Source: a virus
Direction: 5' to 3' (one strand)
IMG/VR virus record: IMGVR_UViG_3300010391_000058
Location: 19,490 to 83,489 of that record
Length of the DNA stretch: 64,000 bases
Shown here: piece after piece, positions 57,592 to 64,000 of the stretch
How positions within the stretch are numbered: position 1 is the first letter of the stretch
Layout of the letters: every line of letters starts with the position of its first letter
Translations under genes and position numbers: made by a program
Notes under the pieces: generated by a model
Told to the model about the DNA's origin: nothing
Database searches by the model: none
The model's input: only the letters and a program-made list of their open reading frames with translations

Positions 57592-60026
57592 TGACCCCGG
57601 TTGCCTGTTGCGGATATGAGTGTGGTGGTATAGACCACGTTACCTTATCGGGAACTGCCTCCATTGATACTACTACAAAAAGAAACGGGGCAAGAGCATT
57701 AAGAGTAAATCCTTCTGCTTCAACAGGTCAGGCAAGTCATACATCACCAAGTGCCAGCGTTATTGTTGTAAGAGGATATATCAGGTTTGCTACTTTACCT
57801 AATGCTGATACCGCTTTAATGTTTATTGCTGGAGGCACTAATGCCGGGGCAGCATTTAAGCAGTCAGATTCAAAAATATATCCTTATGCTAACGGTGTTT
57901 TTGGCAGCACTGGTGTATCAGTAACGACAGGACAATGGTACCGATTAGACATAAAAATAAATATTACAAATAATCCGTGGACAATAGATGTTTCAGTAGA
58001 TGGAACTACTACCACTCAATTAACTCATACTGCTGCTGGTACAGCAATATCGAATTTTAATTGTGGTGCGGCAAGTTCTGTAACTGCAGATATTTATTTT
58101 GATGATTTTGTTATTTCAAATACTACTGGAGATTATCCTATAGGGCCCGGAAAGGTTGAGAATTTCGTTCCTACTGCAGACGGCACACATAATGTGGCCG
58201 GAACGAATGACTTTGAACGGTCATTAACCGGAACGGACATTGATAACACTACCACGACTGCTTATCAGCTTGTTGATGATATTCCGTTAGATGCAGGAAC
58301 GCCAACCGATTTTATAAATCTTATAGCCCCTGTCAACGCAACAGATTATGTAGAGGTAATTTTTGGCCCTGCTCCAGGTATAAGCACACCTACTGTTGCT
58401 CCACGGGGAGTAGAGGTTATTACAGTAAGTGCTGCTTTTGGAACAGGAACAAATAACTTACGATTAGGGTTAAATGATAATGGGACTATTGATGATGTAA
58501 GAAACGCAACCGTTGGTTCAACTACCTGTATTTATAATCGAAAGCATTATGTTGACCCGCCTAGCGCTGCCTCAGCCTGGACAGTAGTTTCTGGAAACGG
58601 AAACTTCAATAATGTACGGATGCGGTGTTACTCCAGTGATGCCAACCCCGATCCGTATTTCGTTGGGGTAATGATTGAAGCGGAGTTCGCTACTACTGAT
58701 AATACAATAGTAGATAAGACCATAACGGGTAAAGCCAGGATTCAAGTCGCTGTTGATCAAACTATCACCGGTAAGTCTCGTATCAGGGTAACTGTTGATC
58801 AAACCACTACAGGTAAATCCAGAATACAAACCACTGTTGATGCAGTAACTACAGGTAAAGCACGTATTCAAAATACTGTTGATGCAGTGCAAACTGGTAA
58901 GGCGAATATCAGGGCTACCACCGATCAAGTTCAGACGGGAAAGGCCAGAATTCAAGTTGTTGTTGATCAAACTATTTCAGGAAAAGCATCTATTATAACT
59001 CCTGTTGCTCAAACTATTACGGGGGTTGCACGGATTACTGTTGTAACCGATAGAACGATATCAGGTGTTGCAAGAATTCGGAACACTGTTGATGCGAATA
59101 TAACTGGTAAAGCACGTATCCAGGCCGTTGTTGATGCAACTGTTACCGGTAAAGCAAGGATAACTGCTGTAACTGCTCAAACTCAACTAGGTAAAGCCCG
59201 TATCACTGCAATAACTGACAGGGCTCAAACAGGTAAGGCACAGATTCGTGTAACGACTGCTCAAACAATATCCGGTGTTTCACGGATTCAGAAAACAGTT
59301 GATGCAGTTATTACAGGCGTTTCCAGGATCACAGCGGCAGTGGATCGTACTCAGACTGGTAAAGCACGCATTCAGGTAACAACCGATGCAACGATATCCG
59401 GAGCTGCTAGGATCATGCAGACCGTTGATGCTACCATAACAGGAAAGGCTAATATCAGAACCACATCTGATGTAACCATAACCGGTGTAAGTAGAATTCA
59501 GTTAACCGTTGATCAAAACATAACTGGAGTATCACGGATTCAAAAAACAACTGATGTAACTCAGCTTGGTAAGGCCAGGATACATGCAACCAGTTCTGCA
59601 ACCATAACAGGTAAAGCATCCATTATTGTTTCCGGTACTACTCAGGTAACAATTACCGGTGTTTCCAGAATACGAGTAACAAATAGTGCTACAATAACGG
59701 GAACCTCCAGGATACAAACTACTGCCGATAAAATACAAACTGGAAAAAGCCGGATACAAAGTACAAGTGATGCTGTTATTACAGGGGTAGCTAGAATTCG
59801 AATGGTAGTTGCAGCGACAATTTCAGGAAAGGCCCGCATTCAATTGGTTGTTATGGTTAATCAGCAAGGACGGGCCCGGATACAAAGGACAGTGGCAGTA
59901 ACCCAAACAGGTAAAGCTAGGATTACCGGCGGCGCTGTAATACCGGATATAAAAGTCAACATGGATGGATCTCTTAATGCAGAGTTCAAAAGAAATTCTA
60001 CTTTTACACAAATCGTTAAGCTATGA
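57591..60026 (+). CDS. Large repeat-containing fibre protein
   Basis: 811 aa. Residues about 1-200 form a LamG/concanavalin-like domain (ASVIVVRGYIRFATLPNADT; WYRLDIKINITNNPWTID). A second globular domain reaches about residue 365. Then about 29 copies of a 14-residue repeat run almost to the end, which has a short non-repeat tail. Inferred: fibre or stalk whose repeats build a beta-solenoid or beta-spiral shaft. No reverse transcriptase or DGR template was seen nearby. Confidence 0.8.
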   Translation: MTPVACCGYECGGIDHVTLSGTASIDTTTKRNGARALRVNPSASTGQASHTSPSASVIVVRGYIRFATLPNADTALMFIAGGTNAGAAFKQSDSKIYPYANGVFGSTGVSVTTGQWYRLDIKINITNNPWTIDVSVDGTTTTQLTHTAAGTAISNFNCGAASSVTADIYFDDFVISNTTGDYPIGPGKVENFVPTADGTHNVAGTNDFERSLTGTDIDNTTTTAYQLVDDIPLDAGTPTDFINLIAPVNATDYVEVIFGPAPGISTPTVAPRGVEVITVSAAFGTGTNNLRLGLNDNGTIDDVRNATVGSTTCIYNRKHYVDPPSAASAWTVVSGNGNFNNVRMRCYSSDANPDPYFVGVMIEAEFATTDNTIVDKTITGKARIQVAVDQTITGKSRIRVTVDQTTTGKSRIQTTVDAVTTGKARIQNTVDAVQTGKANIRATTDQVQTGKARIQVVVDQTISGKASIITPVAQTITGVARITVVTDRTISGVARIRNTVDANITGKARIQAVVDATVTGKARITAVTAQTQLGKARITAITDRAQTGKAQIRVTTAQTISGVSRIQKTVDAVITGVSRITAAVDRTQTGKARIQVTTDATISGAARIMQTVDATITGKANIRTTSDVTITGVSRIQLTVDQNITGVSRIQKTTDVTQLGKARIHATSSATITGKASIIVSGTTQVTITGVSRIRVTNSATITGTSRIQTTADKIQTGKSRIQSTSDAVITGVARIRMVVAATISGKARIQLVVMVNQQGRARIQRTVAVTQTGKARITGGAVIPDIKVNMDGSLNAEFKRNSTFTQIVKL
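58698..59932 (+). repeat. About 29 x 42-bp repeat array
   Basis: Tandem 42-bp units coding a 14-aa repeat of the form TVDQTITGKARIQV, with T/S, G-K/V-A/S-R-I best conserved. One unit has two extra residues (SGTTQVTITGVSRIRV). Copies differ in sequence, suggesting old duplications rather than recent slippage. Confidence 0.85.
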
Positions 60027-60307
60027 TTACAGTAACCCAGGTGTTCATGTTTGATGATATCAGAATATCTATCAACCTAAAACAAGATTTATCCAGTGCA
60101 ACGGGAACAAAAATATTATATAAAAAGCCCGATGGAACTGTTGGAGAATGGACTGGAACAGTAAGCGGAGAAACATTATATTTCGATTGTGTTTTAGGGG
60201 AAATAGATCAACCGGGTCACTGGCAATTTGAGGGAAGAGCGGTGATAAGCGGTAAGCAAAGTTCAGGGATATTAACATTGTGGGTTGATCAGCGGCTAGA
60301 TGTATAG
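60023..60307 (+). CDS. Small baseplate/fibre accessory protein
   Basis: 94 aa. RISINLKQDLSSATGTKILYK, then GTVSGETLYFDCVLGEIDQP, GHWQFEGRAVISGKQSSGIL: a beta-sandwich like BppU/fibre attachment domains. Overlaps the fibre gene by 4 bases. Role inferred. Confidence 0.6.
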   Translation: MITVTQVFMFDDIRISINLKQDLSSATGTKILYKKPDGTVGEWTGTVSGETLYFDCVLGEIDQPGHWQFEGRAVISGKQSSGILTLWVDQRLDV

Positions 60308-60341
60308 TGCCGTAATTGAAAATTAATATTATATTTGGTCT

Positions 60342-61244
60342 ATGGGGTACTTAATTCAATTTGACTATGAACGGTTAATACAGGATGTTACCCTGAAGCA
60401 AATCATTTCAACAAATGGTAAGCTTATACCTCCCGCTGAGCTTGCAGCAATTACTGAAGTACGATCTTACCTGAAAGCGAAGTACGATGTCGATTCAGAA
60501 TTCACTGATACATCATTATACAACCATGGTGCTACTTACAAGGCAGCAAACCGGGTGTATCTGAATGCAGCTTTTTATAATGAAAAGATCACCTATGCCC
60601 TAAATATATTAACACTCCGGCAGGGAAAAGTGTATGTATGTACAACAGCTATTACCGTTGCTGAAGAATTTGATGCAGATCATTGGCTGCTATTGGGAGA
60701 TCAGTACGATATTTTTTATTGCATATATCCTAAAGAGGTATTTGAATTATCGAAGTTGTATGAAAAAGATGATCAGGTATTTTGGAAAGGGAAAGTTTAC
60801 ATCTGCCAAATTGCAAGCCGGGATATCAACCATGATGAAAGTATTCAATACAACTCAACAAACAGCTTCCCTTATCCAAATGTTTTTCCCGATGATCCAA
60901 AGAACGGGGTTAAATATTGGGGCGCTGGTACAACTTACACGGTGCCTGCAGGCAGCTTAATACCAGAGGACATACCGGAGCCAGATATATATTGGGCAAA
61001 GGGAGACAACCGGAATCAGCAATTGATATTGTTTGTTTTGGATATCCTTATTTATCATTTGTATCGCAGAATACCACCGGCCATTGTTCCTGAAATACGC
61101 ATCTTTGCATATCAGCAAGCGATAGCATGGCTGAAAAACGTTTCGAAAGGGAATGATATTGTTGCAGAGATAACCAGGAATCAGCCGCCTGCCGGTAATA
61201 TGATACGGTTCGGGAGTAGGCCCAAATTGGAGAATTTTTATTAA
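60342..61244 (+). CDS. Mu gp36-like (DUF1320) connector with insert
   Basis: 300 aa. N-terminal ITEVRSYLKAKYDVDSEFTD and C-terminal QQLILFVLDILIYHLYRRIP ... AYQQAIAWLKNVSKGNDI are the two halves of a DUF1320 protein. About 150 residues (around 75-220) are inserted, including two similar segments (RQGKVYVCTTAITVAEEFDA; WKGKVYICQIASRDINHDES) like carbohydrate-binding modules. Inferred head-tail connector with a surface-exposed decoration. Confidence 0.75.
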   Translation: MGYLIQFDYERLIQDVTLKQIISTNGKLIPPAELAAITEVRSYLKAKYDVDSEFTDTSLYNHGATYKAANRVYLNAAFYNEKITYALNILTLRQGKVYVCTTAITVAEEFDADHWLLLGDQYDIFYCIYPKEVFELSKLYEKDDQVFWKGKVYICQIASRDINHDESIQYNSTNSFPYPNVFPDDPKNGVKYWGAGTTYTVPAGSLIPEDIPEPDIYWAKGDNRNQQLILFVLDILIYHLYRRIPPAIVPEIRIFAYQQAIAWLKNVSKGNDIVAEITRNQPPAGNMIRFGSRPKLENFY

Positions 61245-61253
61245 AATATTTTT

Positions 61254-61493
61254 ATGCGGCAACCAGGAACAAAGAACAGGGAAAAGGAAATTTCGGAGGT
61301 GATTGGAAAGGATATTGATAATGAAGATAAGTTTTTAGCTGAGTTGATCGCTGGTAAAGCAAGGTGGGCCAGGATAGCCAATGAATTACAGAAAGAAGGC
61401 AAGCCGAATGAAAGGGAAAAGGAATATTCAGAGGCATATAAAGTGCTGATAAATAAATTTTCGGAAATAGAACCTCCTGAAAAAGCATCATGA
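61254..61493 (+). CDS. Small helical structural-region protein
   Basis: 79 aa. EVIGKDIDNEDKFLAELIAG, ARIANELQKEGKPNEREKEY: charged helices, overlapping the portal gene by 4 bases. Possibly a scaffold or connector partner. Unknown. Confidence 0.55.
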   Translation: MRQPGTKNREKEISEVIGKDIDNEDKFLAELIAGKARWARIANELQKEGKPNEREKEYSEAYKVLINKFSEIEPPEKAS

Positions 61494-62959
61494 GCAAACA
61501 GTTAAACGGTGTAAAAGATTATTTCCAGCCTACATTGAGGCCTGTAACTATTCAGCAACCTGCAAATGAAGCAAAGAACCAGGCTGCTGTATTCCGTATA
61601 TCCCCGGTACAGTTTGAAAGAATCAGGCAGGACATGCAATCATGGCGGGAGGCATGCACTGAAGCAGAAAATGCTTGGTACCCTCATCGGATTAGGATGC
61701 AGCGGATGTATCTCGATACGAATTTGAATGAACATATTGATGCTTGTGTAGTGAGAAGGAAAAATTTAACAACGCTAAGGAAGTTTAAGATCTGTGATGA
61801 AAAGGGTAATGTAGATGAAGAGGCAACCAAAATATTTAAAGCTACTTGGTTCAGAAACTTTCAGTCGTATGCCATTGATGCACTACTTTATGGGTATAAT
61901 TTAATCAACCTTGGTGATATCATTAAAGATGCATTCCCGAATATACATTTTGTAAAGAGGCAGAATGTTTCACCTGACAGGCTGGTAGTAACGAATTATG
62001 TTTATTCCCTTTCCGGGCAACCGTTCCTTAATCCTGATTATGATATTGATGGCAAAAAGCCATTTGATTGGACAGTATATGTAACAACTCCTTCAGAGAC
62101 AGGAGCGGGGCCATGTGGTTATGGTTTGTTTTATAAAATAGCCAAAGCTGAGATCATTTTAAGGAATAACCTTGGTCAGAATGCAGATTACAATGAAGTG
62201 TTTGGGCAGCCGGTACGGAAAGGAACAACAAACAAAACCGGGGTTGAAAGAGATTCTTTTGAAAATGCCCTTCGAACAATGGGATCGAATGCGTACATTC
62301 TTATGGATGAAGGATCTGATACTCTTGAATTGGTGGCGGATAGTGGGAGAGGTTCTGCCCATAAAACATATTCTGATCTTGAAGAGAGGCTGGAGAAGAA
62401 AATCAGTAAAGTTCTTTTGGGCCATGCGGATGGATTGGATAGCACACCTGGTAAGCTTGGTGGTGGCCAGGATGGAGAGGAAAGCCCGGTTGGTAGTGCT
62501 TTAAAAGATACACAAACAAGTGATGCGGAATTCCTTCAGCCTATAATAAATGAGCAGCTAATATCAAAGATGCGGAATCTTGGTTTTATCATTGGTGACG
62601 GGTTACATTTTGAATATATCAACGATGCTGAAAAAGAAGAGTTCAGGGAGAAAGAAGATAAAAGCAATAAAGCCACGGCAGATCTGATGAAAGCCATTAA
62701 AGATGCTGGTGGGGAGCCTGATTGGAATTATTTTAATGAACGCACAGGCATGCAGGTAGAAAAAGCAGAACCACCTGAACCGGCTGCAATGAAGCTAGGA
62801 CTTAATGGTAACAACGGGGTGCCTCCTTTTATGGTAAAGGGAAAAGAAAAAGAGGAGGAAAAAGAAAAAAAGATTGCAGCTATTCAAAGACAGCTGAACA
62901 AGGCAACCGGGTATAAAAAAGAAAGCCTTCAGAACAGATTGTTATTGCTAAAACAATAA
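61490..62959 (+). CDS. Portal protein, Mu gp29-like (DUF935)
   Basis: 489 aa. Contains YPHRIRMQRMYLDTNLNEHI, ATWFRNFQSYAIDALLYGYN, LRNNLGQNADYNEVFGQPVR, GSNAYILMDEGSDTLELVAD, and SKVLLGHADGLDSTPGKLGG, in the order of DUF935 portals. Forms the ring through which DNA enters the head. C-terminus is Lys/Glu-rich. With the gp36-like protein upstream it suggests a Mu-like head module. Confidence 0.8.
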   Translation: MSKQLNGVKDYFQPTLRPVTIQQPANEAKNQAAVFRISPVQFERIRQDMQSWREACTEAENAWYPHRIRMQRMYLDTNLNEHIDACVVRRKNLTTLRKFKICDEKGNVDEEATKIFKATWFRNFQSYAIDALLYGYNLINLGDIIKDAFPNIHFVKRQNVSPDRLVVTNYVYSLSGQPFLNPDYDIDGKKPFDWTVYVTTPSETGAGPCGYGLFYKIAKAEIILRNNLGQNADYNEVFGQPVRKGTTNKTGVERDSFENALRTMGSNAYILMDEGSDTLELVADSGRGSAHKTYSDLEERLEKKISKVLLGHADGLDSTPGKLGGGQDGEESPVGSALKDTQTSDAEFLQPIINEQLISKMRNLGFIIGDGLHFEYINDAEKEEFREKEDKSNKATADLMKAIKDAGGEPDWNYFNERTGMQVEKAEPPEPAAMKLGLNGNNGVPPFMVKGKEKEEEKEKKIAAIQRQLNKATGYKKESLQNRLLLLKQ

Positions 62960-62969
62960 TTATATAACT

Positions 62970-63485
62970 ATGCTAAAGCCACAATCGTTACCAGCAAAGA
63001 GTATTGAAATACTTTTGGCTCGCCTCAAAAATGAGCAGGAAGCATTTTACTTTTATGTTTCAGCAATGGCATGGTGCCGGTTGAATAGCTATGAGTGCTG
63101 TTCCAGGTATTTCGAAGTAGAATCTTATGGGGAGCAGTGGCATTACAAAAAGATATTAAACTTCCTTGCCGATTGGAATACAGCAGCATATTATTCCCCA
63201 CTGCCTGAGCAAATAAAACCCTTTGTAAGTCTCCAGGATATATTTGAGCAGGCATATAAGCTGGAATTAAAGTTGGGAGAACAATATGAAGATGATGCAA
63301 AGGCGATTTTTCCGATAAGCCAAAACACTTATGCATTCATTCAGACGTTTGTTGAAATTCAAAATGACAGTGTTATTTCATCAAATAACTATTTACAAAA
63401 ACTTTATAAGTATCTTGAAACCGATCCGGGCCTGATGTTATTTGATACGGAAGTTTTCAGCCAATTTAATAACCTAGCATATTGA
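62970..63485 (+). CDS. Ferritin-like protein
   Basis: 171 aa. Four-helix pattern: LARLKNEQEAFYFYVSAMAW (Glu24), SRYFEVESYGEQWHYKKILN with E-x2-H (Glu55, His58), LELKLGEQYEDDAKA, FVEIQND (Glu129). This matches ferritin/DPS-like di-iron proteins. It follows the portal. It may bind iron, protect DNA or serve as a virion component. Confidence 0.65.
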   Translation: MLKPQSLPAKSIEILLARLKNEQEAFYFYVSAMAWCRLNSYECCSRYFEVESYGEQWHYKKILNFLADWNTAAYYSPLPEQIKPFVSLQDIFEQAYKLELKLGEQYEDDAKAIFPISQNTYAFIQTFVEIQNDSVISSNNYLQKLYKYLETDPGLMLFDTEVFSQFNNLAY

Positions 63486-63493
63486 TTTAATTT

Positions 63494-63775
63494 ATGCAGC
63501 ATATACCAATTTGGGCAGAGAAAGCAGAATTGAACCGGGCCATTCAGAGGCAGATGATTGATACGGAAATGACAACCGTTAAAGCGGCATTGCGTAATCA
63601 TTTAAACAGGGAGCCAGATAATGAAGATGCAAAGCTATGTAGCCAGATTCTTTCTGAGCCCTGGGATGGAACATATCGGTTGTTTTATTCAGGAACGGAA
63701 CTTGGTATTATAAAGCATATCTTGGAACCAGAAAGATTCAGAGTTGAATTCATCCCTATACAAAAACTAAATTGA
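63494..63775 (+). CDS. Hypothetical protein
   Basis: 93 aa. AIQRQMIDTEMTTVKAALRN and a C-terminal FYSGTELGIIKHILEPERFR. In the head region; possibly a small head protein. Unknown. Confidence 0.55.
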   Translation: MQHIPIWAEKAELNRAIQRQMIDTEMTTVKAALRNHLNREPDNEDAKLCSQILSEPWDGTYRLFYSGTELGIIKHILEPERFRVEFIPIQKLN

Positions 63776-63778
63776 AAC

Positions 63779-63985
63779 ATGAGCAGCAGTTCACAAGAAA
63801 GGAGGGTTGTTTGTTATCCACATCCTAAGTATTTCAACTTATTCAGCGCCTATGTCAATGTGCAAGGGATAACAGAAAGCCAGGCAGGATCAGAGGCAAT
63901 AAAAAAAATGATTGATGCCTTGCCTCCTGAAGTTAAGCGAAGAGTGGAAGAGAAAGCAAGAAACAACTCAAAAAATAGTTATTAA
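63779..63985 (+). CDS. Small basic protein
   Basis: 68 aa. PHPKYFNLFSAYVNVQGITE, then AIKKMIDALPPEVKRRVEEK. A short ribbon-helix-helix-like layout is possible. Unknown function. Confidence 0.5.
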   Translation: MSSSSQERRVVCYPHPKYFNLFSAYVNVQGITESQAGSEAIKKMIDALPPEVKRRVEEKARNNSKNSY

Positions 63986-63986
63986 T

Positions 63987-64000
63987 ATGTCTGATACTAC
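63987..64000 (+). CDS. Start of next gene (partial)
   Basis: ATG at 63987 opens MSDT at the right edge, two bases after the previous stop. Too short to characterise. Confidence 0.4.

Noticed and set aside
58698-59932. 42-bp repeats as a CRISPR array
   Set aside because: They are in-frame coding repeats without unique spacers.
57591-60026. Diversity-generating retroelement target
   Set aside because: No reverse transcriptase, template repeat or A-specific variation is visible in the window.

Overview
The window is a continuous stretch of a large tailed-phage genome (free virus or prophage; no integrase, tRNA or host gene was recognised) from a phage of Bacteroidetes hosts. The grounds are: candidate promoters of the Bacteroidetes type (TTTG, about 15-21 nt, then TAnnTTTG), start codons mostly without Shine-Dalgarno sequences, A+T-rich DNA, and many short tightly overlapping genes, several recognisable as families common in Bacteroidetes phages. 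Almost everything reads on the + strand. The two convincing minus-strand genes are a small Cys-containing protein (11521-11766) and a UDP-galactopyranose mutase (48785-49876).

Layout. 1-3580: end of the tail-fibre region, including a fibre with a built-in metallophosphoesterase domain. 3607-7945: small membrane proteins and a GH108-like endolysin, i.e. the lysis region. 8006-13728: an AP2/HNH homing nuclease and many small genes separated by clear terminators. 13738-19418: DNA methyltransferases, a PAPS-reductase-like protein, zinc-ribbon proteins and an XRE regulator. 19533-37962: recombination and replication (ERF annealing protein, NinB-like, Dam-like methylase, SNF2 helicase, HNH nucleases, replication initiator, MmcB-like and DUF1064 nucleases). 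37959-44076: ASCH protein, HerA-like ATPase, ParB-like protein and a TET-associated-type glycosyltransferase. 44077-48690: a strongly regulated block of small genes, a DUF932-like protein and an MgsA C-terminal-like protein. 48785-52191: an accessory cargo block (Glf, sulfotransferase-like, FkbM-like methyltransferase, C39-like). 53205-64000: small and large terminase, structural genes, a repeat-rich fibre, a Mu gp36-like connector, a Mu gp29-like portal and a ferritin-like protein.

The most interesting signal is a possible RNA-based regulatory circuit. At least eleven genes scattered from 12.6 to 47.3 kb carry the same element, AACTTCGCA (AACTCCGCA in one), ending 0-3 nt before the start codon; a twelfth carries it just inside the coding region. 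In the only gap between the convergent genes at 48690 and 48785 lies a compact unit: a TATATTTG box, a hairpin whose 16-nt loop contains TGTGCGAAGTT, and an intrinsic terminator. The loop is the exact reverse complement of AACTTCGCACA. I infer a phage small RNA of about 65 nt that pairs with the start region of its own phage mRNAs. Two of the target operons sit next to it and share a duplicated control region (paired 16-bp repeats, 25-bp period, the same 72-bp distance to TATATTTG). A second promoter-hairpin-terminator unit with complementary loops lies at 34220-34351.

Two genes contain in-frame stops with clear coding continuation: TAG at 32627 and TGA at 55444, both followed by CAA. TAG and TGA also end many other genes here, so wholesale code reassignment is unlikely. 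These are nonsense mutations, sequence errors or readthrough sites.
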